Source: Neoceratodus forsteri (Eukaryota > Chordata > Ceratodontiformes > Ceratodontidae). Taken from it: a stretch of 64,000 nt of DNA. The notes under the pieces are model-generated. The model ran no database searches. It saw only the letters and a program-made list of their open reading frames with translations, and was not told the DNA's origin. Within the stretch, counting starts at the first letter, position 1. Every line of letters begins with the position of its first letter. Below, piece after piece: positions 34,977 to 44,757 of this stretch. The DNA is taken from positions 889,820,001 to 889,884,000 of the forward strand of contig CM057456.1 of assembly GCA_016271365.2 (NCBI GenBank), in the 5' to 3' direction. The position numbers and the translations under genes were made by a program.

Positions 34977-35649
34977 TTATAGTCAGTATAAATATGTATA
35001 TACTACAGTAAATAATAACCCTGTTCACCTTAGAGATACAAAAATATTCAGTCTGAACCTCTATGCATGCATTGAACTCTGTAGAATAGGAATTTTAAAA
35101 TTTGGAAATGGTTATAACTATATAAGAAATGGTAGAAAAGAATATAAAAATTAAATACACTTTATTTCACAGTTCCATTAGCATGATGGTGTTAGGTAGG
35201 TTTTAAGATAGGTTGTATGAAATATTTATATGCGTTACCCAGAGAGGGCTAAGGAGATTGATTTTCTTGCTTATTTATAATAGACCTGATATATAATGAG
35301 CTGGCAGTTTTTTACTGTCTTCTATTTTGCATACAGATACATATATGTATATATTTCTTCTTTGTATAATTGATTCTTGCCACCTCTTCACTGATATGGA
35401 CATACTTCTTCTTCATATATGTATACATTTATATGCATGTTATATGAAAATAATTATAAAAATAAAGTAAAATCTGCATACAGTACACAACTTACTGGTC
35501 GTACTCCCTTTCCTCTTCTGTTGACTTCTTGCCAAGGCTAGATCCTGAGAATCTTGAATTCATTCTCCAACTCGATTTACCAGTAATCAACTTTAGCTAT
35601 TCATTCAGTTATTCAAACTGTATGTCCAACTAGTGATATCTACTACTAT
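34977..35649. other. No gene seen; AT-rich
   Basis: AT-rich spacer with TATA-type runs (35,334-35,440). I see nothing further in it. Confidence 0.5.
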
Positions 35650-36343
35650 TACCACTAACCATTTAACCATCCATAATTTATACGAACCTCTCCAATCGGG
35701 TTTTCATAAGAGGCATAGTACTGAAACTGCTCTGTTTCGGGTGCTCAATGATCTCCTGATGGCGAGAGATTGGAGAAACTCTTCCATCTTGGTACTCCTT
35801 TATTTGTCATCAGCTTTTGACACTGTGGATCATGGGGTTCTGCTCGAGCGCCTGAGGTTCATCTGTGGACTATCGGGGACAGTACTCAGATGGTTTACAT
35901 CTTTCTTCACCAGTAGAACTCAGAGAGTTGTCTCAGGATTATCTTCTTCCAAGTCTTTCTGTCTGTCTTGCGGGGTACACCAGGGCTTGGTGCTGTCTCC
36001 CATGTTATTTGCAGTGTACATGCTGCCCCTCGGAGACATTGTAAGATGGTATAGGCTGAGGTTTCACTGCTATGCTGATGATACCCAGCTCTACCTGCCT
36101 TTTGCCCCTGACCAGGTTAGTGCTATCTCGGTACTGAATCGCTGCCTCATGGAAGTCCAAGATTGGATGAGTTCTAGCGGTTTAAAGTTGAATGCAGAAA
36201 GACTGAGGTTCTGGTGGTGGACTCAGGTCATAGGAAAGAGGGGGTTGAGGACTGATCTCCCCTCTGGTTTAGTCCTGGGGGGGCTCAGATCCTTACCTCT
36301 GAGTGGGTACGTGATCTTTGAGTGGTGCTTGACAATGGGCTGA
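35633..36343 (+). pseudogene. L2-A reverse transcriptase, first part
   Basis: An open frame of 236 codons holding RT palm motifs: VLLYLSSAFDTVDHG, GVHQGLVLSPMLF (usually GVPQG, so one change) and an intact YADDTQLY. The frame is lost after 36,343, but the adjacent frame continues the same protein (from 36,322) into the L2-A/L2-B junction. L2-A's remaining RT thumb is at 39,342-39,860. Confidence 0.88.
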
Positions 36344-38418
36344 CCCTTCATCATCAGGTGTCGGCAGTCATCAAGCTGGCCTTTTACCATTTTAGGAACA
36401 TTGCTAGGATCAAGCATCTCATTCCATCCAACGACCTGCCTGTTTTGGTCCATGCCTTTGAGGCTGCCATTCCCACCAGCTATACTGTAGTGCACTGCCC
36501 CAGAGAGGACCATAGGTGTGGTGGTTTAGCCAACTGTTTTAGATCTGACTTGGGCTTCACCATGTACCTGGTGGGAACCCCAGATTCTTTTGAATGCGTG
36601 GCCATTCGTGGAGGTCCAGGTGCAGGTTGCAGAATCTTCCTAATTTATTGCCCTCCTGGGATGGTGGGAAATTTTCTGCAGGAGATTGCTGAATTCGTAA
36701 CCAGTGAAACACTGGAGGCCCCCGGATATATTATTCTGGGGGACTTCAATGTTTGGGTCAATGACGAATTGTCTCAGCCTGGTTACAACCTCCTCCAAAC
36801 TATGTCTTCTTTGGGCCTGTCTCAAGCTGTTTCTGCTGTGACTGATCAGAGTGGCCATGTGTTGGATCTGGTGTTCTCACTGGGGCTTGAGATAGATAAT
36901 CTCTGGATTGATTGGGTGGTTTGGTCTGGTCATTGCATGGTGCAGTTCATGTTCAGGGCTCCTACCAGATGCCCTTTCCCTACTGAGATGATGAGCTGCT
37001 GCCCTTTACGAGGTTTGACCCCAGAGGGCTTTTCGGCAGCAGCTGATCTATCTGATGTGGGAAATGTATGCGTTGGAGACATTGGTGTTGTGGTAGACTC
37101 TTATAATAGGATTCTATCTGATGCCATTGACTCGCTCGCACCTGTCCGTGTACGTCCCAAATCTTCATACCTGAGGTTTCCTTGGTTTGATGGGGACAAC
37201 AGGGAGATGAAGAGGAAGGGTTGGAGGTTAGAGCACTGCTGGAGGAACTCTGGTCTGGATGCAGACAAACTGGCCCTGTGCATGCATTATAATGCATACC
37301 AGAGGGCAATCAACCATAAGAAGGCAGTATTCCTGTCCAGGGAGATTGCTGCTGGGAATAACCAACCAACTATACTTTTTCGGACTGTAGATAGGCTACT
37401 TCATCCTGCCTGTCTGCAGCCAAAGAAGATTTTTTCAGACTTCGAATGTGAAGAGTTTGCTCATTTCTTCTCAGACAGAGTGTCTAGTATTCGGCAGGGT
37501 GTTCCTCCAGTCAGCAATGTTATAGCTGGCAGTGGTCATCAGAGGCATCCTGAGTGCACTCCGCCTGGTTGGGGGGAGTTTAAATCAGTGGATGCCAATG
37601 AGGTTATTGAGGTGGCGACCAACATGAGGCCCACTTTTTGCGAATTGGACCCGGTACCGACGTGTTTCTTGATGAGATGCATCAACACCGTTGGTCCAGT
37701 GTTTGCCCTGATTGTCAGGTGTTCCTTGGCTGAGGGGGTCTTTCCTGATGCCTTGAAGGAGACATTGGTGAGACCACTCTTACAGAAACCATCTTTGGAC
37801 CCTGAGATTAGGGCAAATTACCAACCTATCTCCAACCTTCCTTTTCTAGCAAAGGTTATAGAGAAGGTAGTGGCGCTTCAGTTGAAGGAGCACCTCTTGA
37901 CCCATGATTTGTACGAACAATTCCAGTCAGGGTTATGGGCAAGGCATAGCACAGAAACCGTGCTTGTTCGGGTGCAGAATGACCTCCTCAGGGCTAGAGA
38001 TCGGGGAGACACGACAATTCTTGTTCTCCTGGATCTCTCTTCAGCTTTTGACACTGTAGACCATGGTGTGTTGCTTGACCATCTTGGGGAACTCTGTGGA
38101 CTCACTGGCACTGTCATCTGCTGGTTTGAGTCTTTTTTATTCAATAGGAGACAGCGGGTTGTGATGGGGAATTTTTCCTCCTTCGCTAGTCTCCTTTCTT
38201 GCGGAGTTCCCCAAGGTTCAATTTTGGCCCCTATGTTGTTTGCAATGTATATGCTGCCCCTGGGGGGGGTCATTAGGAAGTATGGTTTGGGTTTTCATTG
38301 TTATGCCAATGACACCCAACTATACTTGTCCTTTGCCCCAGGAACATCCAACCCGGTGGATGTGCTAAACAACTGCCTTGCCGAGATTAATGACTGGATG
38401 GCATCCAGCTGGTTGTGA
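36322..38418 (+). pseudogene. Chimeric 698-codon L2-A/L2-B ORF
   Basis: This is the longest open frame in the window. Residues 1 to about 48 are the RT thumb of L2-A (VSAVIKLAFYHFRNIARIKHLIPSNDLPVLVHA would be typical thumb sequence). From about residue 52 on, the frame passes without a stop into the endonuclease of L2-B: GYIILGDFNVWVND and the SGHCMVQF block (catalytic Asp-His pair region, Asp replaced by Gly), then the linker and RT with NYQPISNLPFLAKVIEKV, LDLSSAFDTVDHGVLL and GVPQGSILAPMLF. The active-site box is YANDTQLY: the first catalytic Asp is Asn. It ends at a TGA (38,416) where the family normally reads Arg or similar. So the frame is open, but the enzyme would be dead. An in-frame fusion by chance is likely. 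Confidence 0.85.
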
Positions 38419-39344
38419 CTGAACCCTGATAAGACAGAGGTACTGGTAGTGGAGTTGAACAGAGTGCATGATAGGTTGGCCATTGATTCAGGGACTGGAC
38501 TAGTTCTGGGCTCTGTCTCATTGAACACCTCCTCAAGTGTGCGGAATTTTGGCGTTATTTTTGATAGGAGTTTGACTATGGAGGTACAGATTTCCTCTGT
38601 TGTCCGCTCCTGTTTTTTTCATATTAGAAATATCGCCAGGATAAAGCCCCTTGTTCCACCTCTGGACCTCCCTACCTTGATACATGCCTTGGTTACATTG
38701 AGGCTTGACTACTGTAATGCGCTCTATCTCAGGGTCATGGGAGGATCTCTCCGCAGACTGCAGCTAGTGCAGAATGCAGCTGCATGGTTACTTACTGAGC
38801 AGTTTAAATTTTGTCACATTACACCGGTGTTGTGTGACCTGCAATAGCTGCCAGTCAGGTGGAGGACCCTCTTTAAGGTGGGTCTTCTCACCTTTAAGGC
38901 CCTACATGGTTAGGGCCCTGGTTACCTGTTAGACCATCTGGTTCCTGCTGTCTCAGCTGATCCCCTCTGTTCCTCCAATGGGGGCCTCCTAGCAGTTCCC
39001 AGGTCGAGGCTGAAATCAGCTGGTGACAGGGCATTTAGTGTCGCTGCCTTGGTCCTGCAGAACCCGCCCACTTTTGGGGTTAAGGAGGCCCCGATGTTGG
39101 AGGTTTTTAAGGCTTACCTTAAGGTCCACCTATTCACCAAGGCATTTTTGGATTAAACAGAGAATTGTCTGAACTCAGGTTTTAAATAGAGTTTAATGGA
39201 TTATTTGTTGTATTTTAATAATTTTATAAGTGTAAGTGTAATTATATTTTGTTATTTTGTTGATGCTTTTGAATATGTGCTTAATTTATTGTACGGCGTC
39301 CAGAGCCTCCGGGAATGGGTGTCTTCAAATAAAAATTTTAGTTG
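36475..39344 (+). mobile_element. L2 LINE 'B', nested in L2-A
   Basis: A 5'-truncated but long L2 copy that starts within the endonuclease domain and runs through RT to its own 3' terminus ('ggcgtccagagcctccggga', then 'aaataaaaatttta'). The left boundary is approximate (36,465-36,485), as is the right one (39,325-39,350). It is the best-preserved coding sequence in the window and, being inside L2-A, must have arrived later. Confidence 0.88.
38449..38847 (+). pseudogene. L2-B RT thumb, C-terminal fragment
   Basis: This continues the L2-B protein after the stop: NFGVIFDRSLTMEVQISSVV, FFHIRNIARIKPLVPP, LDYCNALYL and LQLVQNAAAWLL. It ends at a stop where the family reads 'LQWLPV'. The rest of the domain is frameshifted up to about 39,150. 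Confidence 0.85.
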
Positions 39345-39860
39345 CCGTACTGTACTTTACTTGCCCATTTGCACCTTGACTACTGTAACTCCCTTTACCT
39401 AGGGCTTCCTGGGGTTGATATCCACCACCTGCAGCTAGTGCAGAATGCTGCTGCACGTTTATTGACTGGGGTATTTAAGAGATCTCACATTACCACAGTG
39501 CTGCGCGATCTGCACTGGCTGCCTGTTCAGTGGCGGATCACCTTTAAGGTAGGTTTATTAACCTACAAAGCCCTACTCAGACAAGGTCCCAACTACTTCA
39601 AAGAGCTTCTGGTTCCCTACACCCCTTTGCGACAGCTCCGCTCAGCTGACGAGGGGTTGCTGGATATTACGAGGACTAGCCTAAAGTCATTTGGGGCCCG
39701 CGCCTTTGGGTTCATTACCCCTACCCTCTGGAATTCTCTGCCCTGTCAGCTAAGGGAGTGCAGAACAGTGGGGTGCCTTAAGCAGGCATTGAAGACCTTT
39801 TCATGGGGTAAAGCCTATCCTGATTTTTTTTTATTTTATCGGTATTTTTGTATTTCTTGA
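39342..39860 (+). pseudogene. L2-A RT thumb, C-terminal part
   Basis: A 172-codon open frame with LDYCNSLYLGLPGVDIHHLQLVQ, RDLHWLPVQWRITFKV and TPTLWNSLPCQLRE, the conserved C-terminus of L2-type RT proteins. It is the second half of L2-A, cut off from the first by L2-B. The first codons come from L2-B tail sequence. Confidence 0.88.
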
Positions 39861-39934
39861 ATTCTACCTATTTGTGCAGCGCCTTGATATTCGAAAGGCG
39901 CTATGTTAAATAAAGTTTATTATTATTATTATTC

Positions 39935-42096
39935 CCACTTGTACACCTCCTGTTGGCAAGTCTCCCTGGACTCCTTCTATTGACACTGGCACCACAGTCT
40001 GGCTAACCACTCCCAGCAGAAGCAGTGCAGTTCCTCTCACTGATGATACCTGCATCTTTCACACTGTCATCACCAACAAGCTTAATATAATCAGGGCTGC
40101 ACTGAGAACACAGAGCACTTAGAGTTAAAAAAGACAGTGTGTTTTCATTTAGTTTTATTTTGTTATACATAACTTGTTTTTATTGGGTGGCAGCTATTAT
40201 ATATAATTAAAAAAATAATGGGACCAGACTCCAGAGTGAATATAGTAACTAACATGAAAGTAAAAGACAGACTACAGGGTGGTATATACCTGGAAATCAG
40301 GAATGACTAACAACTTTAACTGTAGCTCACATAAGCCATGGCAGTCTTCATGGCTTTTGCAAACTCGGTCACAATACCACAAACAATAATCCACAACAGA
40401 TACATGCCAACAGCACCTGGCTCAAGTCAGTTACAGTAATTAATACTCATTGCTGACCTCAAGGCTTTTATACCACTATGTGTAGTCTGCTTTACCCCAT
40501 GCTAATTACAACATTGGGAGCAGAAGTGGTTTTGCCAAATTCGCAAAGCCAAACTTTATGGGCAGCAATTCAAAGCAAAACCAAAGCTGCCAATTGCCAC
40601 TTTTCTCACTGTTATAGTAGGGGTTCCAATATTGACCACAGGGAACCCAACTGGTAAATTTCTCCCAGTCTGATGTTGTTTCATGCACAAGTAAACACTG
40701 AACCATTTATATTTCTTATAATTCCAAATTACCTGAACCAAAAAAAAACTAACCTCCTGCTCAATGGCATTATGGTAATTGGTCTTGGAAATCATGCTGA
40801 CAGTGTGTATTGAAGTCCTGAGCCCAGGGTGTCACAGATCAGTAGGCAGGGCAGTTCAGCAAATCAGTTATAGATACCTTCTGTCTCAGGGGGGTGACTG
40901 CCTTCTGCTTTTACATGATGGCCCCTCTGGTGGCCTAAAGGGAGCGAGTTGTTTGCAGAAATATGTGTCTGCAGGCTAGGGAGGGGTAAAACTCTGATGT
41001 GATTCAAGGTTTTGACATATAATATAATGGTGTCATATGTCCAGTCCTGAGCCAGTCAGTGTCAATCAGAGTATGGTGGATTGGACTGGTCCCAGACTGC
41101 TTCTGACTGGCCAGAAAGGTCTCACCATTTCTGCCTGTGCCTTAATGGTGTAAGGGGGAGACATGGAGAAATGTGAAACAGGAGGAAACAGCTGTGGTGC
41201 TTATCCAGATGATGGCTCCATGTTTTGCCTATCCAGTTGTCATGCCTTGACCTCTGGGTCCCTTAAACCTCTGTCTGGTCGAACGTCAGGACAGTTCCAG
41301 ATGGCTCTGCATCTCACCAGACACACACGGAAGAGTAAGTCTAAAGCAGTGCACAGTGTTAGAGGGCAAGCAGCGGGTATCTGGGATCAGTGGCAACCAC
41401 TCTCATATATGTGTGATCAAGGGCTTTGGGACAGACTGAAGGACAGCCTAACCCACTGAGTGAACAGAGAAAAATTATCGACATTGAAGGAGTTTGGCTA
41501 TTTTTCCAGCTGTTCATTTCAGCCCTAATAGAAGCTGAAATGTCAATATGTAACTGCTAAAAGGGTTCTGGGCAGCTTTGTATTGCTTATAAGTGTCAAA
41601 CCCAAGACAAATTGTTCTGATTTAGCAGAACTGGGTCTGTCTGGTATTCCAATCCCTCTACTCCACCAAATGTGGAACAGGAACAAAGGGTGATATCTGA
41701 AGCTCATTTTGTACTACTGCATAACTTTTTTAGTCAGATAGGATAATCCAGATACTATCAATTAAGATCTGTTAACAATGGAGCAGATCATTTGACCCAG
41801 ATACTGTCTCAACAATTCATCTGCAATTTTATTGAGAGATTTCAGAGTACATTTGGAGCAGATAGTTGACAGAATGTTATTGCTGTATGTTAAGGTTTTT
41901 CATTAAAAAGTGGATTATGATTTCTACCAGTACAGCTGTAGCCAAAGACATTGCCAAATACTTCCAGAAATGTATGTGATATCTCTAAAAAATTCCCAGC
42001 CTGCCTGCCTGTAGTACCACTATGGGCCACCAGACAGAATCTCTTTAAATATTTCACAAAATATCTGAATGTATTTATGGCTGCAACTGTAATTTA
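39935..42096. other. No gene seen
   Basis: About 2.2 kb with no recognised coding or RNA gene. The ORF at 41,163-41,459 (98 codons) has no motif I recognise. Weakly repetitive pieces may be present but I cannot name them. Confidence 0.45.
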
Positions 42097-42240
42097 GATA
42101 TAGAGGCAGTAGTGGTTAGAGCACAGAACTGTTTAACATGTAATTCAGGTATAAATGCTATCATAATGACTTACACATTCTGTGACCTTAAGAAAATTAT
42201 CTGGTCCACCAAGTTGTAAAATTGAGTAGAAGCAGGACAC
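42097..42240 (+). mobile_element. MIR-like (CORE-type) SINE, decayed
   Basis: The head 'GGCAGTAGTGGTTAGAGCAC' matches the tRNA-derived A-box region of MIR-type SINEs. It is followed at the right distance by 'acttacacattctgtgacct' and 'taagaaaattatct', which align with the conserved MIR core ('acttact.gctgtgtgacct..gcaagtta'). It continues to 'ttgtaaaattgag'. Pol III transcribes such SINEs and a LINE copies them. The copy is old and lacks clear duplications. Confidence 0.68.
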
Positions 42241-42801
42241 TTCTAAAACTGAGATATTGACGCTCATCTGGGCCATCCTGGGTAAACAAATTGTGTAATA
42301 ACAAAAACAAAGGTGCTCTCAGTTGATTTCAAATGGTATAGATGTCACTGGCTGTCCACTTTTACCAGCAACATTTGAAATTTAAAGGAAACATGTTTTT
42401 ACTGTGTATTTATGCAGGTGCTAAACTGAGAACATGTAGTTTGCAATGAGTTCCTTCTGTTATCTCAGTTTGGCAGAAAAAGAAAAGTCCATGGCCTGGT
42501 TTTCCTACAGATTGTCTGGCTTTTCACTGCCGTGTCAAATTCTCAAATTAAATTAATGGTAAATCATTCCTTTTCTGTTTGAGAATGAAGCAGCACTTTT
42601 AGCTGCCACCATTTTTCACATGCTACTTATGGTTGCAGAGAGAGAAAGGGAGATTCATACACAAGACTCATTAGTGTGTCTCATCTGTAATAGCACAGGC
42701 TAAGGATGAATAGGATGAACCAGTCATAGTTTGATTTTACTGTTTTTTGGTCATGGTGAATCTAAAATAGGAAAGGAATTTAAAAGACAAAGAACCTCAG
42801 T

Positions 42802-42818
42802 AAAAAAGCACTGAGGCA
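42802..42818 (+). repeat. SINE target-site duplication, left copy
   Basis: AAAAAAGCACTGAGGCA, repeated at 43,361-43,377 with a single G-to-A difference. Confidence 0.88.
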
Positions 42819-43360
42819 GAGCTGGCCCAGTGGTGCTGAGGATTGAGGCGCTGGATGCCACACCTTGTGCCATACTGGTGACCCGTGTTCGGAAATGGGC
42901 ACGGGTCACCAGGGGTCGGCAGGGTTGGGGAAGGATCAAGCATCCGGAGGACTGCTCTCCTTCCCTGGGGAGAGGGACATCAGTTGTCAGCATGTGGCTG
43001 CCCCCTGGAGGTAGATGAAGGGCAGCTCCACCAACACTGCATTCGCATGGGGCAGGAGGAGGCTGACACCAGGAGAAGGATGTATGGAAGCATGCACACT
43101 CCATTCCTTAGCATCATTGCATGCCTCCTCCAGCAGGGAAAGTACACCAAAAAAATCCCCACTGGCAGCATGAAGGCTGCTCACCAGTGCAGCCACGGTC
43201 CCGTGCAAGTCAGCTCCCTCCCGGGCTCTAACTGGAAGTACAAGCTCTGTTCAGAACCCGGGCTGCTGCCTGCCCAGCTGGCTAGATGGTGGGGGGAGAA
43301 ACCAAAGGCACAACCTCCCCCAGCTGTGGAGAATAAAAGAAATAATAAAAAAAAAAAAAG
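42819..43360 (+). mobile_element. tRNA-derived SINE (~540 bp)
   Basis: The 5' head GAGCTGGCCCAGTGGTGCTG holds an A-box (TGGCCCAGTGG). A B-box-like GTGTTCGGAA follows about 50 nt later (42,886). The 3' end is A-rich ('aataataaaaaaaa...'), and 17-bp duplications flank it. These are the signs of a pol III-transcribed SINE mobilised by an L1-like machinery, as the A-tail and A-rich insertion site suggest. The body (42,920-43,320) is GC-rich and unknown to me, and has no coding value although frames are open on both strands. The length is large for a SINE. Confidence 0.85.
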
Positions 43361-43377
43361 AAAAAAACACTGAGGCA
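43361..43377 (+). repeat. SINE target-site duplication, right copy
   Basis: AAAAAAACACTGAGGCA; pairs with 42,802-42,818. Confidence 0.88.
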
Positions 43378-43670
43378 AGGGTTACTTGGAAAGGGCATTG
43401 GCAATAAAGCCAGGTTGCAAGGAAATGTAAAATCACACCTATTCCCATAAACGAAAGCATCATGGGATCTATATACAAATCACCATGATGGAAATTAGAC
43501 TGGTTCTGATTTAAGTAAGAATGTATGGCGCCTCACACACACTCTGCAAAGACTAAAAACAGAAGACACAGATGCATTCTTTCCCTGCACAGTTAGAGAT
43601 GAGGTACATTGATGAAACCAATAAGACCAAACTATGTCTGGTTCATCCTTCTGTGGGCTGTTACAGATGA

Positions 43671-43715
43671 GGCACACTGATGAGTCCTGTGTAGGATGAA
43701 ATAATTTTCTGTGTC
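43671..43715 (+). ncRNA. Hammerhead ribozyme motif, type I, second copy
   Basis: Order on the plus strand: stem I GGCACA (43,671-43,676); core CUGAUGA (43,677-43,683); stem II GUCC, loop UGUGUA, GGAU (43,684-43,697); GAA; an 8-nt stem III AUAAUUUU (43,701-43,708); cleavage base C (43,709; NUH = UUC); then UGUGUC closing stem I. All six stem I pairs form (one G-U), and two more can form outside. Stem III is weak (two A-U pairs around a U/U mismatch). The total of 45 nt and every segment length equal the copy at 23,760-23,804, with a different loop II. The core is intact; function would depend on the weak stem III. Confidence 0.75.
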
Positions 43716-43762
43716 TTCTGTTTTCAACCTTTGCAGAATGTGTGAGAGGCTATTTGGCATCA

Positions 43763-43912
43763 TAAAAACACAAAAGTTAAGCACATACCACCTGAAATAA
43801 AAGCATCAAGCAATCTCCATAGGTGGTGTGTGCTTAACTTTTGTGTTTTTATCAGTCTTGTTTCAGTTTTTAGCACCACCAGCCCTGTGCTCAGCTACTT
43901 TTGTTTGGTTCT
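43763..43912. mobile_element. 150-bp insert with 14-bp target-site duplications
   Basis: GCTATTTGGCATCA occurs at 43,749-43,762 and again at 43,913-43,926, flanking exactly 150 bp. The insert starts with a hairpin: AAAAACACAAAAGTTAAGCA pairs with its complement near 43,822-43,851 (arms about 30 bp). The second half carries 'tagcaccaccagccctgtg'. The length and exact duplication fit a small retroposed RNA or non-autonomous element. I do not recognise the family. Confidence 0.82.
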
Positions 43913-44060
43913 GCTATTTGGCATCACAAATTCTTGCTTAAAGCAGAACCAGCCTAAATTCTTTCATGTTGATTTGCATATACTGTACTTCCAGTGATGC
44001 GTTGCATTATGGGAATATGTGTGACTTTTACATTCTGGAAATACCTGTAAATGAAGGAGA

Positions 44061-44358
44061 CAAACATTTACCCAACTTTATTTATACCCACAAACTTCCT
44101 AGTGAATCTGAAAATGAGTCCAGGACAACAAGAGTGATACAAGGAAGCTTGTACTGATACTCTGAGAAAGCTATCTGCATTTTTCTCTATAGGTACAAAA
44201 GCAGTCTTCAAAGAAATAATAACAACAATGATTGCCAAGCAAACATACCTTAAAACAAGCATTTACCAATGCCGAATGTTTTCTTGCTGGTATTGGCATT
44301 GGTACTGCATGAGTTAGAGAGATGCATAATAGGAATGGCAGTGAAGTATTGAACTAAC
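44061..44358. other. No gene seen
   Basis: AT-rich spacer without recognisable features. Confidence 0.5.
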
Positions 44359-44705
44359 GCCAACCCCCACCCCCACCCTGCAGAGACTGACAGGTGTTGA
44401 GGTGTGCCTTTGGGTCATCAGCCATAACGCTCATGCCATTCCACCTCATCCCACCCTGAAGACACTGACAGGTGTCACTGTGTGCCTTGGGGTCTTCAGC
44501 CTTTACGCTCACCCCATTCCATAAGAAAATCAGCTGAAATGGGTGCAGTATAGGAGAATGGGTGAACATTAAGGCCAAAGACCCAAGGCACATCTCAATG
44601 CCTGTCAGTGGCTGAAGGGTGGGGGAGGGAGTGGAATGGCATGAGAATTATGGCTGATGAGCCCAAGCCACATCCCCGACACCTGTCAGTTTGTACAGGG
44701 TGGGG
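44359..44705. repeat. Cluster of a ~95-bp motif in both orientations
   Basis: The motif contains 'gtgccttggggtcatcagcc' preceded by 'ctgacaggtgt' and followed by 'taacgctcacccatt'. Two copies run forward (44,385-44,455 and 44,466-44,520) and two are inverted (about 44,555-44,625 and 44,640-44,690). Further copies occur at about 47,150-47,200, 48,680-48,715 and 48,755-48,830. The family is unknown to me. Confidence 0.78.
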
Positions 44706-44757
44706 CATTACGGTTGGAAACCCATATGCCCCGGGTGTTTGCTGGTATTTTCACTCC

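Larger units (their letters stand above)
35650..39934 (+). mobile_element. L2 LINE 'A', 5' truncated and split by L2 'B'
   Basis: L2-A is in two parts. Part one (about 35,650-36,470) is RT from 'LYEPLQSGFHKRHSTETA' to 'HLIPSNDLPVLVHA'. Part two (about 39,345-39,934) resumes exactly there with 'HLDYCNSLYLGLPGVDI' and ends in a typical L2 terminus (AAAGGCGCTATGTTAAATAA) followed by (TTA)n at 39,917-39,932. About 2.87 kb of a second L2 lies between. The join point matches the order seen in L2-B's own RT, which supports insertion over rearrangement. Confidence 0.9.
42640..44060. mobile_element. Hammerhead-bearing repeat, locus 2 (inverted, twice interrupted)
   Basis: Same family as 23.48-24.12 kb. 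The left part runs like the minus-strand copy: a decayed hammerhead (42,650-42,680, core CUAAUGA), then 'ggtcatggtgaatc...', a SINE insertion, and the shared segment (about 43,388-43,530 with 'gcatcatgggatctatatac'), then half a hammerhead (43,565-43,585). The right part is an inverted unit on the plus strand with a good hammerhead at 43,671-43,715 and the shared segment reversed (about 43,925-44,046), itself split by a 150-bp insert. Taking out the SINE and one duplication copy, the hammerhead spacing in the left part is about 367 bp, close to the 377 bp at locus 1. Confidence 0.68.

Noticed and set aside
42650..42680. A functional hammerhead at this site
   Set aside because: The core reads CUAAUGA, a change at an invariant G, and stem II is shortened; it is kept only as a decayed relative.
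42885..43373. 162-codon ORF ending in a Lys-rich tail
   Set aside because: It lies within the SINE and its poly(A)-like tail; the Lys run is the A-rich tail translated.
44654..44690. CTGATGAG at 44,655 as a third type of hammerhead
   Set aside because: The following sequence lacks GAAA and any pairing stem I; it is part of the 95-bp repeat.
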